Assembly: GCA_025059595.1 (NCBI GenBank) | Contig: JANXDI010000029.1 | Location: forward strand, 1 to 64,000 | DNA from: Candidatus Calditenuaceae archaeon | GTDB lineage: Archaea > Thermoproteota > Nitrososphaeria_A > Caldarchaeales > Calditenuaceae | Reading direction: 5' to 3' | Length of the DNA stretch: 64,000 nucleotides | In this document: piece by piece, positions 8,366 to 15,645 of the stretch | Layout: each line of letters starts with the position of its first letter | Numbering within the stretch: the first letter of the stretch is position 1 | Notes under the pieces: model-generated | The model's input: only the letters and a program-made list of their open reading frames with translations | What the model was told of the DNA's origin: nothing | The model's database searches: none | Program-made: the position numbers and the translations under genes

Positions 8366-9323
8366 TCTCCTCTAGAGGAAGTATTAGCTCAGGCTTGTGA
8401 GCAACCAGGCCCTGAGCAAGCCTCCTGAGCTTAGGAAGTATTCTGTGGAGCTCTGACTTGTCTATGACGGTGTTCACGGCGAACCATCCCTCCATCGATA
8501 GCCTGTTTATTGTCGGGGACTTCAGGGCCGGGAGTGTCGCCAGCAGCTCCTCGAGGTTCTCCTCTTTAACATTGAGGAAGATGTGGAGCTTCTTCTCCGA
8601 CTCTAGAACGCCAGTGAACATGGTTAGGATGTCGTAAATCTTTTCACGCTTCCACTCATCTTCAAGAGCTTCCTTATTGGCTACGAGGAGAGCCGAGCTC
8701 TCCATCAGCTCCTCCACAACGGCTAAGTTATTTTGCTCAAGAGTCCTTCCAGTCTCCAAGTTATCCACGACAGCGTCAGCCGCGATAGGCGGCTTCGCCT
8801 CAGTTGCTCCAAACGATAAAAGAATGGAGACCTGAGGGCTATCGCCAAACTTATACCAAGGAGTGATAACAGTAGGCCTTCTGGAGCCCAACCTTTCACT
8901 ATAAGCTCTCGTACCCATCACCCACGCAGTAGTAATGTTGAGATATTCAGTCGCAATCTTGACGGATTCCCCCCTCGAGAGACGCTCCTCAAGAAAATGG
9001 TCCAAGCTCTTGTAACGCGACGCCGCGGGCGCAGCGAACACAAGCTTAACTCTTCCAAACTCCAAGTCTCTAAGCACCTTAACATCAACACCCGTCTCCT
9101 CAACCCAGTCACGGCCCGTGATGCCAAGGTCGAAAAGCCCCTCAGCAATATACACTGGAATCTCCTGAGGCCTAAGAATCCTGAGCTCAATCTCCCTATC
9201 ACTTACTATAGGAGTGTAACTCCTCTCATAACCTTCAACGCGGTAAAAAGCCTTCTGAAGAATCTCAATGGACCCTCTCTCAAGCGAGCCCTTCGGAATC
9301 ACCATTCTGAGCCGCTTTTCCAA
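8322..9323 (-). CDS. hisG: ATP phosphoribosyltransferase HisG, long form
   Basis: HisG condenses ATP and PRPP in the first and feedback-controlled step of histidine synthesis. The protein starts RMVIPKGSLE and contains GLFDLGITGRDWV and, in the second half, a C-terminal domain (about residues 230-310) like the histidine-binding regulatory ACT-like domain of the long form; hence no HisZ is needed. The 333 residues are slightly more than usual. Start is TTG at 9323 or ATG at 9305. It opens the minus-strand operon hisG-hisD-HAD-hisB-hisH. Confidence 0.94.
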   Translation of the reverse strand: MEKRLRMVIPKGSLERGSIEILQKAFYRVEGYERSYTPIVSDREIELRILRPQEIPVYIAEGLFDLGITGRDWVEETGVDVKVLRDLEFGRVKLVFAAPAASRYKSLDHFLEERLSRGESVKIATEYLNITTAWVMGTRAYSERLGSRRPTVITPWYKFGDSPQVSILLSFGATEAKPPIAADAVVDNLETGRTLEQNNLAVVEELMESSALLVANKEALEDEWKREKIYDILTMFTGVLESEKKLHIFLNVKEENLEELLATLPALKSPTINRLSMEGWFAVNTVIDKSELHRILPKLRRLAQGLVAHKPELILPLEEIGRGSDKNLERKRS

Positions 9324-9349
9324 CCTGGTCCCTTAACCATTTCCTCGAC

Positions 9350-9358
9350 TAATAAAAC
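9350..9358 (-). promoter_or_regulatory. TATA-like box of the histidine operon
   Basis: On the minus strand AGTTTTATT lies about 27-35 nt before the first hisG start candidate. This spacing suits an archaeal TATA box with transcription beginning close to the start codon. Confidence 0.45.
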
Positions 9359-9404
9359 TATGGCCGGCGACATACTTCCTGGTGCGGATGAGTTCGGTCC
9401 GTCT

Positions 9405-9548
9405 TTATTCGCTCCAGAGCTCTCTCTTCAATAGGTCTCTCACAGCGGCTCTCAAGATGGCTGAGCGGCTCGGATAAATCCTCTTTTTCACCAGCTCATC
9501 CATTCCCTCAATCAACGCCTCAGGAAGCTTAACACTTATCAGCTTCAT
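9405..9548 (-). CDS. Small ribbon-helix-helix (CopG-type) DNA-binding protein
   Basis: A 47-residue frame reads MKLISVKLPEALIEGMDEL, then KKRIYPSRSAILRAAVRDLL and KRELWSE. The alternating N-terminal strand, the helix with a Met-Asp-x-Leu pattern, and the YPSRSAxxRxAxRDLL helix are typical of the ribbon-helix-helix fold, so it probably acts as a dimeric transcription factor. A TATA-like sequence (9578-9585, minus strand) sits about 30 nt upstream of the ATG. It lies between the histidine operon and the divergent thermosome gene; which genes it controls is unknown. Confidence 0.75.
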   Translation of the reverse strand: MKLISVKLPEALIEGMDELVKKRIYPSRSAILRAAVRDLLKRELWSE

Positions 9549-9577
9549 CGCGGATGCTGAAATGTCGTCTGCTGGTA

Positions 9578-9585
9578 GATAAACT
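9578..9585 (-). promoter_or_regulatory. TATA-like box of the ribbon-helix-helix gene
   Basis: The minus strand reads AGTTTATC here, about 30 nt before the ATG at 9548. The spacing supports expression of the small protein. Confidence 0.4.
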
Positions 9586-9601
9586 CAATACCCGAGACCG
9601 T

Positions 9602-9627
9602 TCAACATAATACTCAAAAAATGTTGA
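9602..9627. promoter_or_regulatory. Inverted repeat upstream of the thermosome gene (candidate operator)
   Basis: TCAACAT at 9602-9608 and ATGTTGA at 9621-9627 are exact reverse complements separated by 12 bases. The site lies about 50 bp upstream of the thermosome TATA box and between two divergent genes, where a regulator or activator would be expected to bind. Function is inferred only from symmetry and position. Confidence 0.35.
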
Positions 9628-9640
9628 GGGATTATTTTTT

Positions 9641-9652
9641 GACACGATTGTC
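9641..9652. promoter_or_regulatory. Short palindrome GACA-N4-TGTC upstream of the thermosome TATA box
   Basis: GACACGATTGTC is a 4-bp inverted repeat with a 4-base centre, located about 22 bp before the TATA box. Such a compact palindrome could be a factor-binding site; chance cannot be excluded. Confidence 0.25.
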
Positions 9653-9673
9653 GCCTGTTTTGGTGCGGTAGGG

Positions 9674-9682
9674 TATATAAAT
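9674..9682 (+). promoter_or_regulatory. TATA box of the thermosome gene
   Basis: TATATAAAT is a near-ideal archaeal TATA box, placed about 40 nt before the ATG at 9715, so transcription should start roughly 15 nt upstream of the gene. It is the strongest promoter-like sequence I noticed in the window, in keeping with high chaperonin expression. Confidence 0.7.
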
Positions 9683-9714
9683 AGGGCACGCGCCATCATA
9701 AACGGTGATAAATC

Positions 9715-11379
9715 ATGTCGACTGCTCCAGGTAGTGTGGGTACTGTTCCCGTAATAATTCTCAAAGAGGGAACCCAGCGAACGCGGGGAAAGGAGGCGCA
9801 GTCGGCGGCGATAATGGTTGCGAAGGTCATTGCAGAGACTATGAGGACCTCACTCGGCCCGCGGGGAATGGATAAAATGCTTGTCGACAGCTTCGGCGAC
9901 ATAGTGATCACTAATGACGGCGCGACAATTCTCAAGGAGATGGATGTCGAACATCCAGTCGCTAAGATGCTTGTCGAGGTCGCCAAGGCTCAGGACGAGG
10001 AGGTGGGAGACGGGACGACGACCGCTGTAGTCCTAGCGGGCGAGCTTTTAGCACGGGCTGAGGAGCTAATCGAGAAGGAGGTCCACCCAACAATCATAAT
10101 CGACGGGTTCAGAAAGGCTGCAAAGGAGGCGATAAACATTCTAGACAGTATCTCAGTCCCCGTGGACGCCAGCAACAAAACAGAGCTGGCGAAGATAGCT
10201 AAAAGCGCTCTAATCAGTAAGCTCGTCTCTGAATACGCAGATTTCATAGCGAATCTCGCAGTCGATGCTGTTTTAAGGGTCGCGGAGAGGTTTAATGGGC
10301 AGTGGCGCGTGGACCTCGACGACGTTAAGCTTGAGAAGAAGGAGTACGGCTCAATTATGGACACAAGGCTGATTGAAGGTGTAGTTCTTGATAAGGAGAT
10401 AGTTCACCCCGACATGCCTAAGCTTGTCAGGAACCCGAAGATCGCGCTGCTGGATGCGAGCCTTGAGATTGAAAAGACCGAGTTCGACGCCAAGCTCAAC
10501 ATCGAGTCCCCTGAGCAGATGAGGGCTTTCATGGAGGAAGAAGAGAGGATGCTAAGAGAGATGGTTGAGAAGATAGCCTCCACTGGCGCCAACGTTGTCC
10601 TTTGCCAGAAGGGCATAGATGACCTCGCACAACACTTCCTAGCTAGGAAAGGTATAGTTGCTGTTAGGCGGATTAAGAAAAGCGACATGGACAAACTCGC
10701 CAAGGCAACCGGAGGCAGAATAGTCTCAAGGATTGACGACCTCTCGACCTCAGACCTCGGAACAGCGGCCTTACTCGAGGAGAGAAGGGTAGGCGAGGAC
10801 AAAATGGTATTCATCGAGGGCTGCAAAAACCCTAAGTCCGTCTCCATACTCATCCATGGCGGGACCCAGAGGATAGTAGACGAAACTGAAAGGTCCTTTA
10901 AAGACGCGATAAACGTCGTCAAAGACATCCTTCTGGAGCCGAAGATCGTTGCCGGTGGCGGTGCCATTGAGATTGAGGTCGCCTCAAGGCTGAGGGACTT
11001 CGCGAAGACACTTCCAGGCAAGGAGCAGCTGGCCGTCGAGAAGTTTGCCGACGCCCTAGAGAGGGTGCCTATGCAGTTGGCGGAAAACGCAGGCCTCGAC
11101 CCGATTGAGAGCATAGTATCCCTAAGGTCCAGCCACAAAGAGGGAAAGAAATGGGAGGGTGTCAATGTCTTGGAGAATAAACTATGGGATATGTGGGCTG
11201 CAGGCGTTCTGGAGCCGGTCGTGGTGAAGAAACAAGTAGTCAAGTCGGCTGTCGAGGCTGCATGCATGATTCTGAAGATAGACGACATCATAGCCGCTTC
11301 GAAGCTCTCTGAGGCTGGTACCAAGAAGGAGAAGAAAGAAGAAGAGGAAAGCGAGTCAGGCGGCCCATCCCTCGACTAG
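9715..11379 (+). CDS. thsA: Thermosome subunit (group II chaperonin)
   Basis: This 554-residue group II chaperonin subunit forms ATP-driven double-ring folding chambers in the cytoplasm. Typical motifs are [11 protein letters not shown] (45-55), NDGATIL (67-73), GDGTTT (98-103) and GGGAIEIEV in the C-terminal equatorial part. The tail is acidic (EEEESESGG) and lacks the glycine-methionine repeats seen in some paralogues. It has a strong TATA box and two upstream inverted repeats, and it is followed after a few bases by rpoK, with which it may be cotranscribed. Whether it is an alpha or beta type cannot be decided here. Confidence 0.97.
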   Translation: MSTAPGSVGTVPVIILKEGTQRTRGKEAQSAAIMVAKVIAETMRTSLGPRGMDKMLVDSFGDIVITNDGATILKEMDVEHPVAKMLVEVAKAQDEEVGDGTTTAVVLAGELLARAEELIEKEVHPTIIIDGFRKAAKEAINILDSISVPVDASNKTELAKIAKSALISKLVSEYADFIANLAVDAVLRVAERFNGQWRVDLDDVKLEKKEYGSIMDTRLIEGVVLDKEIVHPDMPKLVRNPKIALLDASLEIEKTEFDAKLNIESPEQMRAFMEEEERMLREMVEKIASTGANVVLCQKGIDDLAQHFLARKGIVAVRRIKKSDMDKLAKATGGRIVSRIDDLSTSDLGTAALLEERRVGEDKMVFIEGCKNPKSVSILIHGGTQRIVDETERSFKDAINVVKDILLEPKIVAGGGAIEIEVASRLRDFAKTLPGKEQLAVEKFADALERVPMQLAENAGLDPIESIVSLRSSHKEGKKWEGVNVLENKLWDMWAAGVLEPVVVKKQVVKSAVEAACMILKIDDIIAASKLSEAGTKKEKKEEEESESGGPSLD

Positions 11380-11386
11380 TCAACTC

Positions 11387-11632
11387 ATGTCTCTTCAAAA
11401 GAAGCTAACAAAGTACGAGATCACCAAGATTATTGGAGGAAGGGCGCTCCAGCTCTCTTTCGGCGCCTTTCCTCTCGTAGAGCCGCGGCAAGATGATACA
11501 GCCTTCACCATAGCTAGGAGAGAACTTTCCCTCGGAGTCTTACCCGTCATCGTCAGGAGGCATTTACCCGACGGAACAGTCGTAGATATACCGTTGAAAG
11601 AGGCGCTACGCGAGGAGAGGGTAGCAGTCTAA
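11387..11632 (+). CDS. rpoK: DNA-directed RNA polymerase subunit K
   Basis: RpoK, the archaeal counterpart of eukaryotic Rpb6 and bacterial omega, helps assemble RNA polymerase. The 81-residue protein shows LTKYEITKIIGGRALQLSFG followed by ARRELSLGVLPVIVRR, the conserved core. It begins 7 nt after the thermosome stop codon, which suggests shared transcription. T-rich stretches at 11650-11655 and 11674-11679 could end the transcript before the next gene. Confidence 0.95.
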   Translation: MSLQKKLTKYEITKIIGGRALQLSFGAFPLVEPRQDDTAFTIARRELSLGVLPVIVRRHLPDGTVVDIPLKEALREERVAV

Positions 11633-11724
11633 TTAAAGGGCATACGCAATTTTTACTCAGAGAAGTGTCAAAATTTTTTATGTACACAAATTAATAATCA
11701 GGGCTATGGCCAATCGGTATTTGA

Positions 11725-12828
11725 ATGTTCAGAGTAGGTGCGATTGACCTAAGAGCGGGTCCCCCTACTCTGAATCGGAGACTTTACCACGAGGTATCAT
11801 CCACATTACCTGCTATAGTGGACTCTTTTCTGGGATATTTCGGCTCCTCAGAGTTTATAGAGATGCTTGCCAACCCTTGGACTTTTAGGCTCTTCTGCCG
11901 CTCCGTAGACCTAAGCAACGAGGACGCGGGGGACATTGTCATACTCGTCTCGTCTTTGATGAACAACTTGAGGAGGGAGTGGGAGATTAATGTTGCTGGT
12001 GGCCTCTATACGAAGAGGTTCACCGTTCCCGAGACTGTGGAGAGGGTTTCCTCGGTGATGGGACTTTCCGACAGACAGGCTGAATGGCTCAAACATTCGA
12101 GCAGGATGACGGCGAAGGTTGACGATGTTGCCGTTCAAGATGGGTTCCGTCTCTGGCTTCACGTAATAGTTTTCAATAATCAAGCAGAGTGGGCGGTTAT
12201 ACAGCTTGCCTCAAAGGCGGGGCTCAATAGGTTATACCAGTGGCACTCGGGGCGTATCACGTTCTCGCGTTTTACAGTCGAGCCTCACACAGGTGTGTCC
12301 TCGGCTATGAGAAGTTTTTATTCACTCGACTTTACGCTGAAGAAGAACCTCGAGCTTCAAAGGGGATGTATCGAGGTGCTGAGCTATCCTGTTTCTCGAC
12401 TCAAATCAATCAAGCTAGGCATTGGAAATAATCAGACGCGGCTTAGTGATTTCAGCGAAGACGGCATCGTGGGAGACGTGAATCCTCTCACAGCTCCCGT
12501 GAGGGTTAACTGGAGTGCAATAACGAGGGTAGCTGAGTCGCCGCCAGACGATTTTGAGAGGCTTCTAGCCGTGAAGGGAATGGGCGCCGAGACACTCAGG
12601 TTCTTAGCCATATGCTGTCACAACGTACTCGGGATAACTCCATGTTTGGAAGATGTTGTGACTCTTTTTAGCGAGTTTTCAGAAAAAAGACCCTTGGATA
12701 GCAAGACCTACCAGTTAATGTGGGACTTAATTGAGGCTGTTAGATACTCTCTCCTCTCTAGCGAGAAGAGCAGACTTATCGCGTCGAAACTTGTATCAAT
12801 TGTTGAGGGTGAGGAGCAGCGCGGTTAA
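11725..12828 (+). CDS. DUF763 domain protein
   Basis: This 367-residue protein matches the uncharacterised DUF763 family: an N-terminal GAIDLRAGPP segment, AGGLYTKRFTVPETV, then SSRMTAKVDDVAVQDGFRLW and a conserved tryptophan/glutamine strand (NNQAEWAVIQ). Near residue 275 the LLAVKGMGAETLRFLA segment looks like a helix-hairpin-helix, which suggests nucleic acid contact. No reaction is known. It sits alone downstream of rpoK and converges on the SufT-like gene with a 4-nt overlap of coding ends. It is rather divergent from the family core as I recall it. Confidence 0.75.
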   Translation: MFRVGAIDLRAGPPTLNRRLYHEVSSTLPAIVDSFLGYFGSSEFIEMLANPWTFRLFCRSVDLSNEDAGDIVILVSSLMNNLRREWEINVAGGLYTKRFTVPETVERVSSVMGLSDRQAEWLKHSSRMTAKVDDVAVQDGFRLWLHVIVFNNQAEWAVIQLASKAGLNRLYQWHSGRITFSRFTVEPHTGVSSAMRSFYSLDFTLKKNLELQRGCIEVLSYPVSRLKSIKLGIGNNQTRLSDFSEDGIVGDVNPLTAPVRVNWSAITRVAESPPDDFERLLAVKGMGAETLRFLAICCHNVLGITPCLEDVVTLFSEFSEKRPLDSKTYQLMWDLIEAVRYSLLSSEKSRLIASKLVSIVEGEEQRG

Positions 12829-13136
12829 AGCATGCCAAGAATCTCCCGCGCCTCATCTGACATTCTGTCTGGCGTCCACGGAGGGTCAAAGACCAAATCG
12901 ACATCCACCCTGGATACACTTGGGCACATTGTTTTCACGGCCTCTTTAACCTGCTCCACCAAGAAGAAAGCCACAGGGCAGCCGGGAGCCGTAAGCGTCA
13001 TCTTGATGTAAACGGAGTTATCATCCCTAATTTTTAAGTCGTATATCAGTCCAAGGTCAACGATGTTCACAGGTATCTCGGGGTCATAGCACATCTTCAG
13101 CGCACTCAATACTTTTTCCTCGCTGGGCCTCTCCAT
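12825..13136 (-). CDS. MIP18/SufT-like (DUF59) iron-sulfur assembly protein
   Basis: A 103-residue protein of the DUF59 family, which in other organisms helps load iron-sulfur clusters on target proteins. The core DPEIPVNIVDLGLIYDL and the TAPGCPVAFF segment with the conserved cysteine are present, and the C-terminus (FDPPWTPDRMSDEAR) is the standard ending. It is transcribed alone, convergent with the DUF763 gene. The window also encodes SufS and several iron-sulfur proteins that could be clients, by inference. Confidence 0.9.
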   Translation of the reverse strand: MERPSEEKVLSALKMCYDPEIPVNIVDLGLIYDLKIRDDNSVYIKMTLTAPGCPVAFFLVEQVKEAVKTMCPSVSRVDVDLVFDPPWTPDRMSDEAREILGML

Positions 13137-13212
13137 CGGCTTGCACCTATCTTGTCGTAGTGTTAGGTGACTTTTAAATCATCCCCCCATACAAACTCGT
13201 GAAGACGCCTCG

Positions 13213-14382
13213 ATGTCTCTAGGCATAGTTTGGGCGGCTCTTTCCTCTGTCCTGATAGTACTTGTTGCCATCTCTAGCTTTGCTTGGATTTGGATAATTT
13301 ATAGGCGTGGGATTACTCTCAGCAGGCTTAATAGCCTCGGAAAATCGTGTAACGACTCAATATCATATCTCTCCGTGATAATTCCTGCAAGAAACGTTGA
13401 AAGATGGGTGGAGTGGTGTCTCTCCTCTCTGTTAAGACAGGGTGGCGTTAAAGGCGAGATTTTGCTTGTGGACGATTCATCGGAGGACGGTACTGCGAGA
13501 ATTGTGCTGAACAGGTTCCTTAACAGGGGTGTGAAGTACGTTAGGGTCGGGTTGACTCCGCGAGGTTGGCTTGGAAAGAACTGGGCTTGTTGGAGAGGAT
13601 ATGGACATTCGAGAGGCGAGTGGCTTCTCTTCATGGACGCCGATACGGTGCTTCTGGACGAGTGTGTCCTTAGTGATGCCCTGAAGAGATGTGAGAAGGA
13701 TTTGGATGCCCTCTCTCTAGTGCCTCGTTTAGACACGGGTTCGCTATCCTCTAAGATAATGCTGCCCCTTCTTCAGAACATTTTATGGTCACTTTTCCCA
13801 CCTACGAGAAGCAACGACCCCCGCGACCCAGCAGCAATACTTTTCGGCGCATTCATCTTAGTGAAGAGGAGTGTTTACGAGGGGATTGGAGGACACGAGG
13901 CCGTGCGCTCACGTGTACTCGAGGATAGAGCTCTCGCCAGCATACTCAAAGGAAGAGGATACAAGATTCTCCTCCTGAATGGGTCTGAAAGAATTGTAGC
14001 AGAATTCGCAGGTAGCATTAGAGGTTATGTCGACGCAATAAAACGTCTCGTGGCGGATTACGCATTAACGCATAATCTATCCCCGCTCAAGTATTACCTT
14101 GCGGGAGCGGTCATACATCTCCTACTTCCACAAGTCGTGCTAGTAGGCGCAAGCTTCTACGGCTTAAACGCTTTTCTTCTTCCAGCCTCTAGCTCAGTTG
14201 TCCTTAACTTAGCCGCCAATCTCCTCGAGTTGAGGAGGCTTAAGGTGAAGCGCGGCCTGCTCTACACACCCCTAACACTCTTAGCGAACTGGGTCTTGGT
14301 AGCGGCGATTATGAAATCTTACCTCGCCACCACTCTTGGACGCGTTGAACTTACTTGGCGCGGAAGACGAATAAGGACATAA
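13213..14382 (+). CDS. Membrane glycosyltransferase, family 2
   Basis: A 389-residue family-2 glycosyltransferase. It has an N-terminal membrane segment (about 7-30), the GT-A start LSVIIPARN, nucleotide-binding LLVDDSSEDGT, LGKNWACWRGY and the metal-binding MDADT, and then two to three C-terminal membrane segments. This arrangement resembles carotenoid or lipid glycosyltransferases of the CrtQ type, so a lipid-linked or membrane acceptor is likely but not shown. A TATA-like sequence (CTTTTAAATC) precedes the start by about 35 nt. No other polysaccharide genes are adjacent. Confidence 0.8.
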   Translation: MSLGIVWAALSSVLIVLVAISSFAWIWIIYRRGITLSRLNSLGKSCNDSISYLSVIIPARNVERWVEWCLSSLLRQGGVKGEILLVDDSSEDGTARIVLNRFLNRGVKYVRVGLTPRGWLGKNWACWRGYGHSRGEWLLFMDADTVLLDECVLSDALKRCEKDLDALSLVPRLDTGSLSSKIMLPLLQNILWSLFPPTRSNDPRDPAAILFGAFILVKRSVYEGIGGHEAVRSRVLEDRALASILKGRGYKILLLNGSERIVAEFAGSIRGYVDAIKRLVADYALTHNLSPLKYYLAGAVIHLLLPQVVLVGASFYGLNAFLLPASSSVVLNLAANLLELRRLKVKRGLLYTPLTLLANWVLVAAIMKSYLATTLGRVELTWRGRRIRT

Positions 14383-14385
14383 ACG

Positions 14386-15525
14386 CTACTTCCTAAGATA
14401 TATTATGCTTTCCCGCGCGGCACCGATTCTGTGTGTTCTCCCGCTCGTTGCGACACGCCTGCTTATGACGCGAATCTTCTCAACTTTGAATCCAACATCT
14501 TCTGCCAAAGCCGCTAGAATGACATCCGACTCCACCACCTTGTCCGGGTAAACACCTCCTGCAACGACGACAGCCGCCCTCCCTCCGTCCATCAACACTC
14601 GCCACATTTCCTTCAAGGACTCCGACATATCGTAAAAGTAGAGTTTCGCTGAGTCAGGCAGACCATCTAGACTTGGAATCTCTCTGGGGGGACTGCGAGC
14701 GATCAAGCCAATATATGACCTCAACAGGTCGAGCCTTTTCTTTCTGAAAAAGAGCTCCAACTCTACCTCATACATCTTGGTGTACTCTATCTTGTTTAGA
14801 TAGGGGGGAGAGGTGATTATGACATTCACAGATTCGTCTTCGATTGCCTCGAGTCGTCTTGCATCACCCTCCAGGATTATTGCTGGGCCGCTTCTGAAAT
14901 GAATTTTCTTAACGTCGTCTATCATAGCCTGAGCTATTTTTCGAAAGAGGGGACGTAGCGGAGGCACGGGCCTCTTGACGAACTTTAAGACAGAACCATC
15001 CCTATAGATGTAAGAAGCCTTAACAGCCGCGTTCATCAGCGCGAGTTTGAGGAAGATGCGCGAGTCCTCGTTCTCCACCGTCTCGACAGCATCCATGAGG
15101 CTTAGAAGCTCTTGGAGGCTCTTCATTGGGAATGCCCTCTTAACCGTGTTGCTGAGGCCGTCCAAGACTTGGTGAATTGGCCGTGTAGCTAGACAGCTGT
15201 CTAGGGCTTGTCTCAACTCGTCTGGAGAATATATCCTCGTCTTGGCGAGTGAGACAAAGACCGCGAGGGGGGAGGCGTCAACCCCTATCCCCCTATATCC
15301 CAGCTCCATGCATGTGAGTGGAGTGGTTCCCGACCCTACAAACGGGTCAAGGACAATATCCCCCTCACTAACGCCCAGCTCCCCAGCCAACATAACAACT
15401 AGTTCGCGGGAAAACCCCTCTTTGAAGTAAAACCACCTGTGAACCGGAATTTTTCTATTAGGCTTGAAGGTCGCTAAGCTCCACAGGTCATACCTCTCTT
15501 CTAGGGGGTAAGCGCCCTGGAACAC
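14386..15525 (-). CDS. DNA methyltransferase of the N4/N6 type (orphan)
   Basis: An amino-methyltransferase for DNA bases. With the chosen start, SAM-binding DPFVGSGTT lies at residues 61-69 and the catalytic TSPPY at 238-242, separated by a ~165-residue helical insert that may hold target recognition. The open frame extends to 15699, overlapping the divergent gene at 15646. A GTG at 15525 gives VFQGAYPLEERYDLW, lies about 80 nt after a TTTAAATAT box (minus strand), and avoids the overlap; a GTG at 15651 is another option. No restriction endonuclease is adjacent, so it is an orphan methylase. Confidence 0.78.
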   Translation of the reverse strand: MFQGAYPLEERYDLWSLATFKPNRKIPVHRWFYFKEGFSRELVVMLAGELGVSEGDIVLDPFVGSGTTPLTCMELGYRGIGVDASPLAVFVSLAKTRIYSPDELRQALDSCLATRPIHQVLDGLSNTVKRAFPMKSLQELLSLMDAVETVENEDSRIFLKLALMNAAVKASYIYRDGSVLKFVKRPVPPLRPLFRKIAQAMIDDVKKIHFRSGPAIILEGDARRLEAIEDESVNVIITSPPYLNKIEYTKMYEVELELFFRKKRLDLLRSYIGLIARSPPREIPSLDGLPDSAKLYFYDMSESLKEMWRVLMDGGRAAVVVAGGVYPDKVVESDVILAALAEDVGFKVEKIRVISRRVATSGRTHRIGAARESIIYLRK

Positions 15526-15645
15526 TCCCAGAAACTTGACCTCTCGGCGCTCTAATAAACGATAAACACGGTTGACCCTTCTCGCATCGGCGATATGAGG
15601 CTGGATATTTAAATAATGGTCAACGGAGTATACATTTTGATATAG

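Noticed and set aside
10404..11324. 306-residue minus-strand open frame inside the thermosome gene
   Set aside because: Serine-rich, no domain pattern; antisense shadow of a well-conserved chaperonin.
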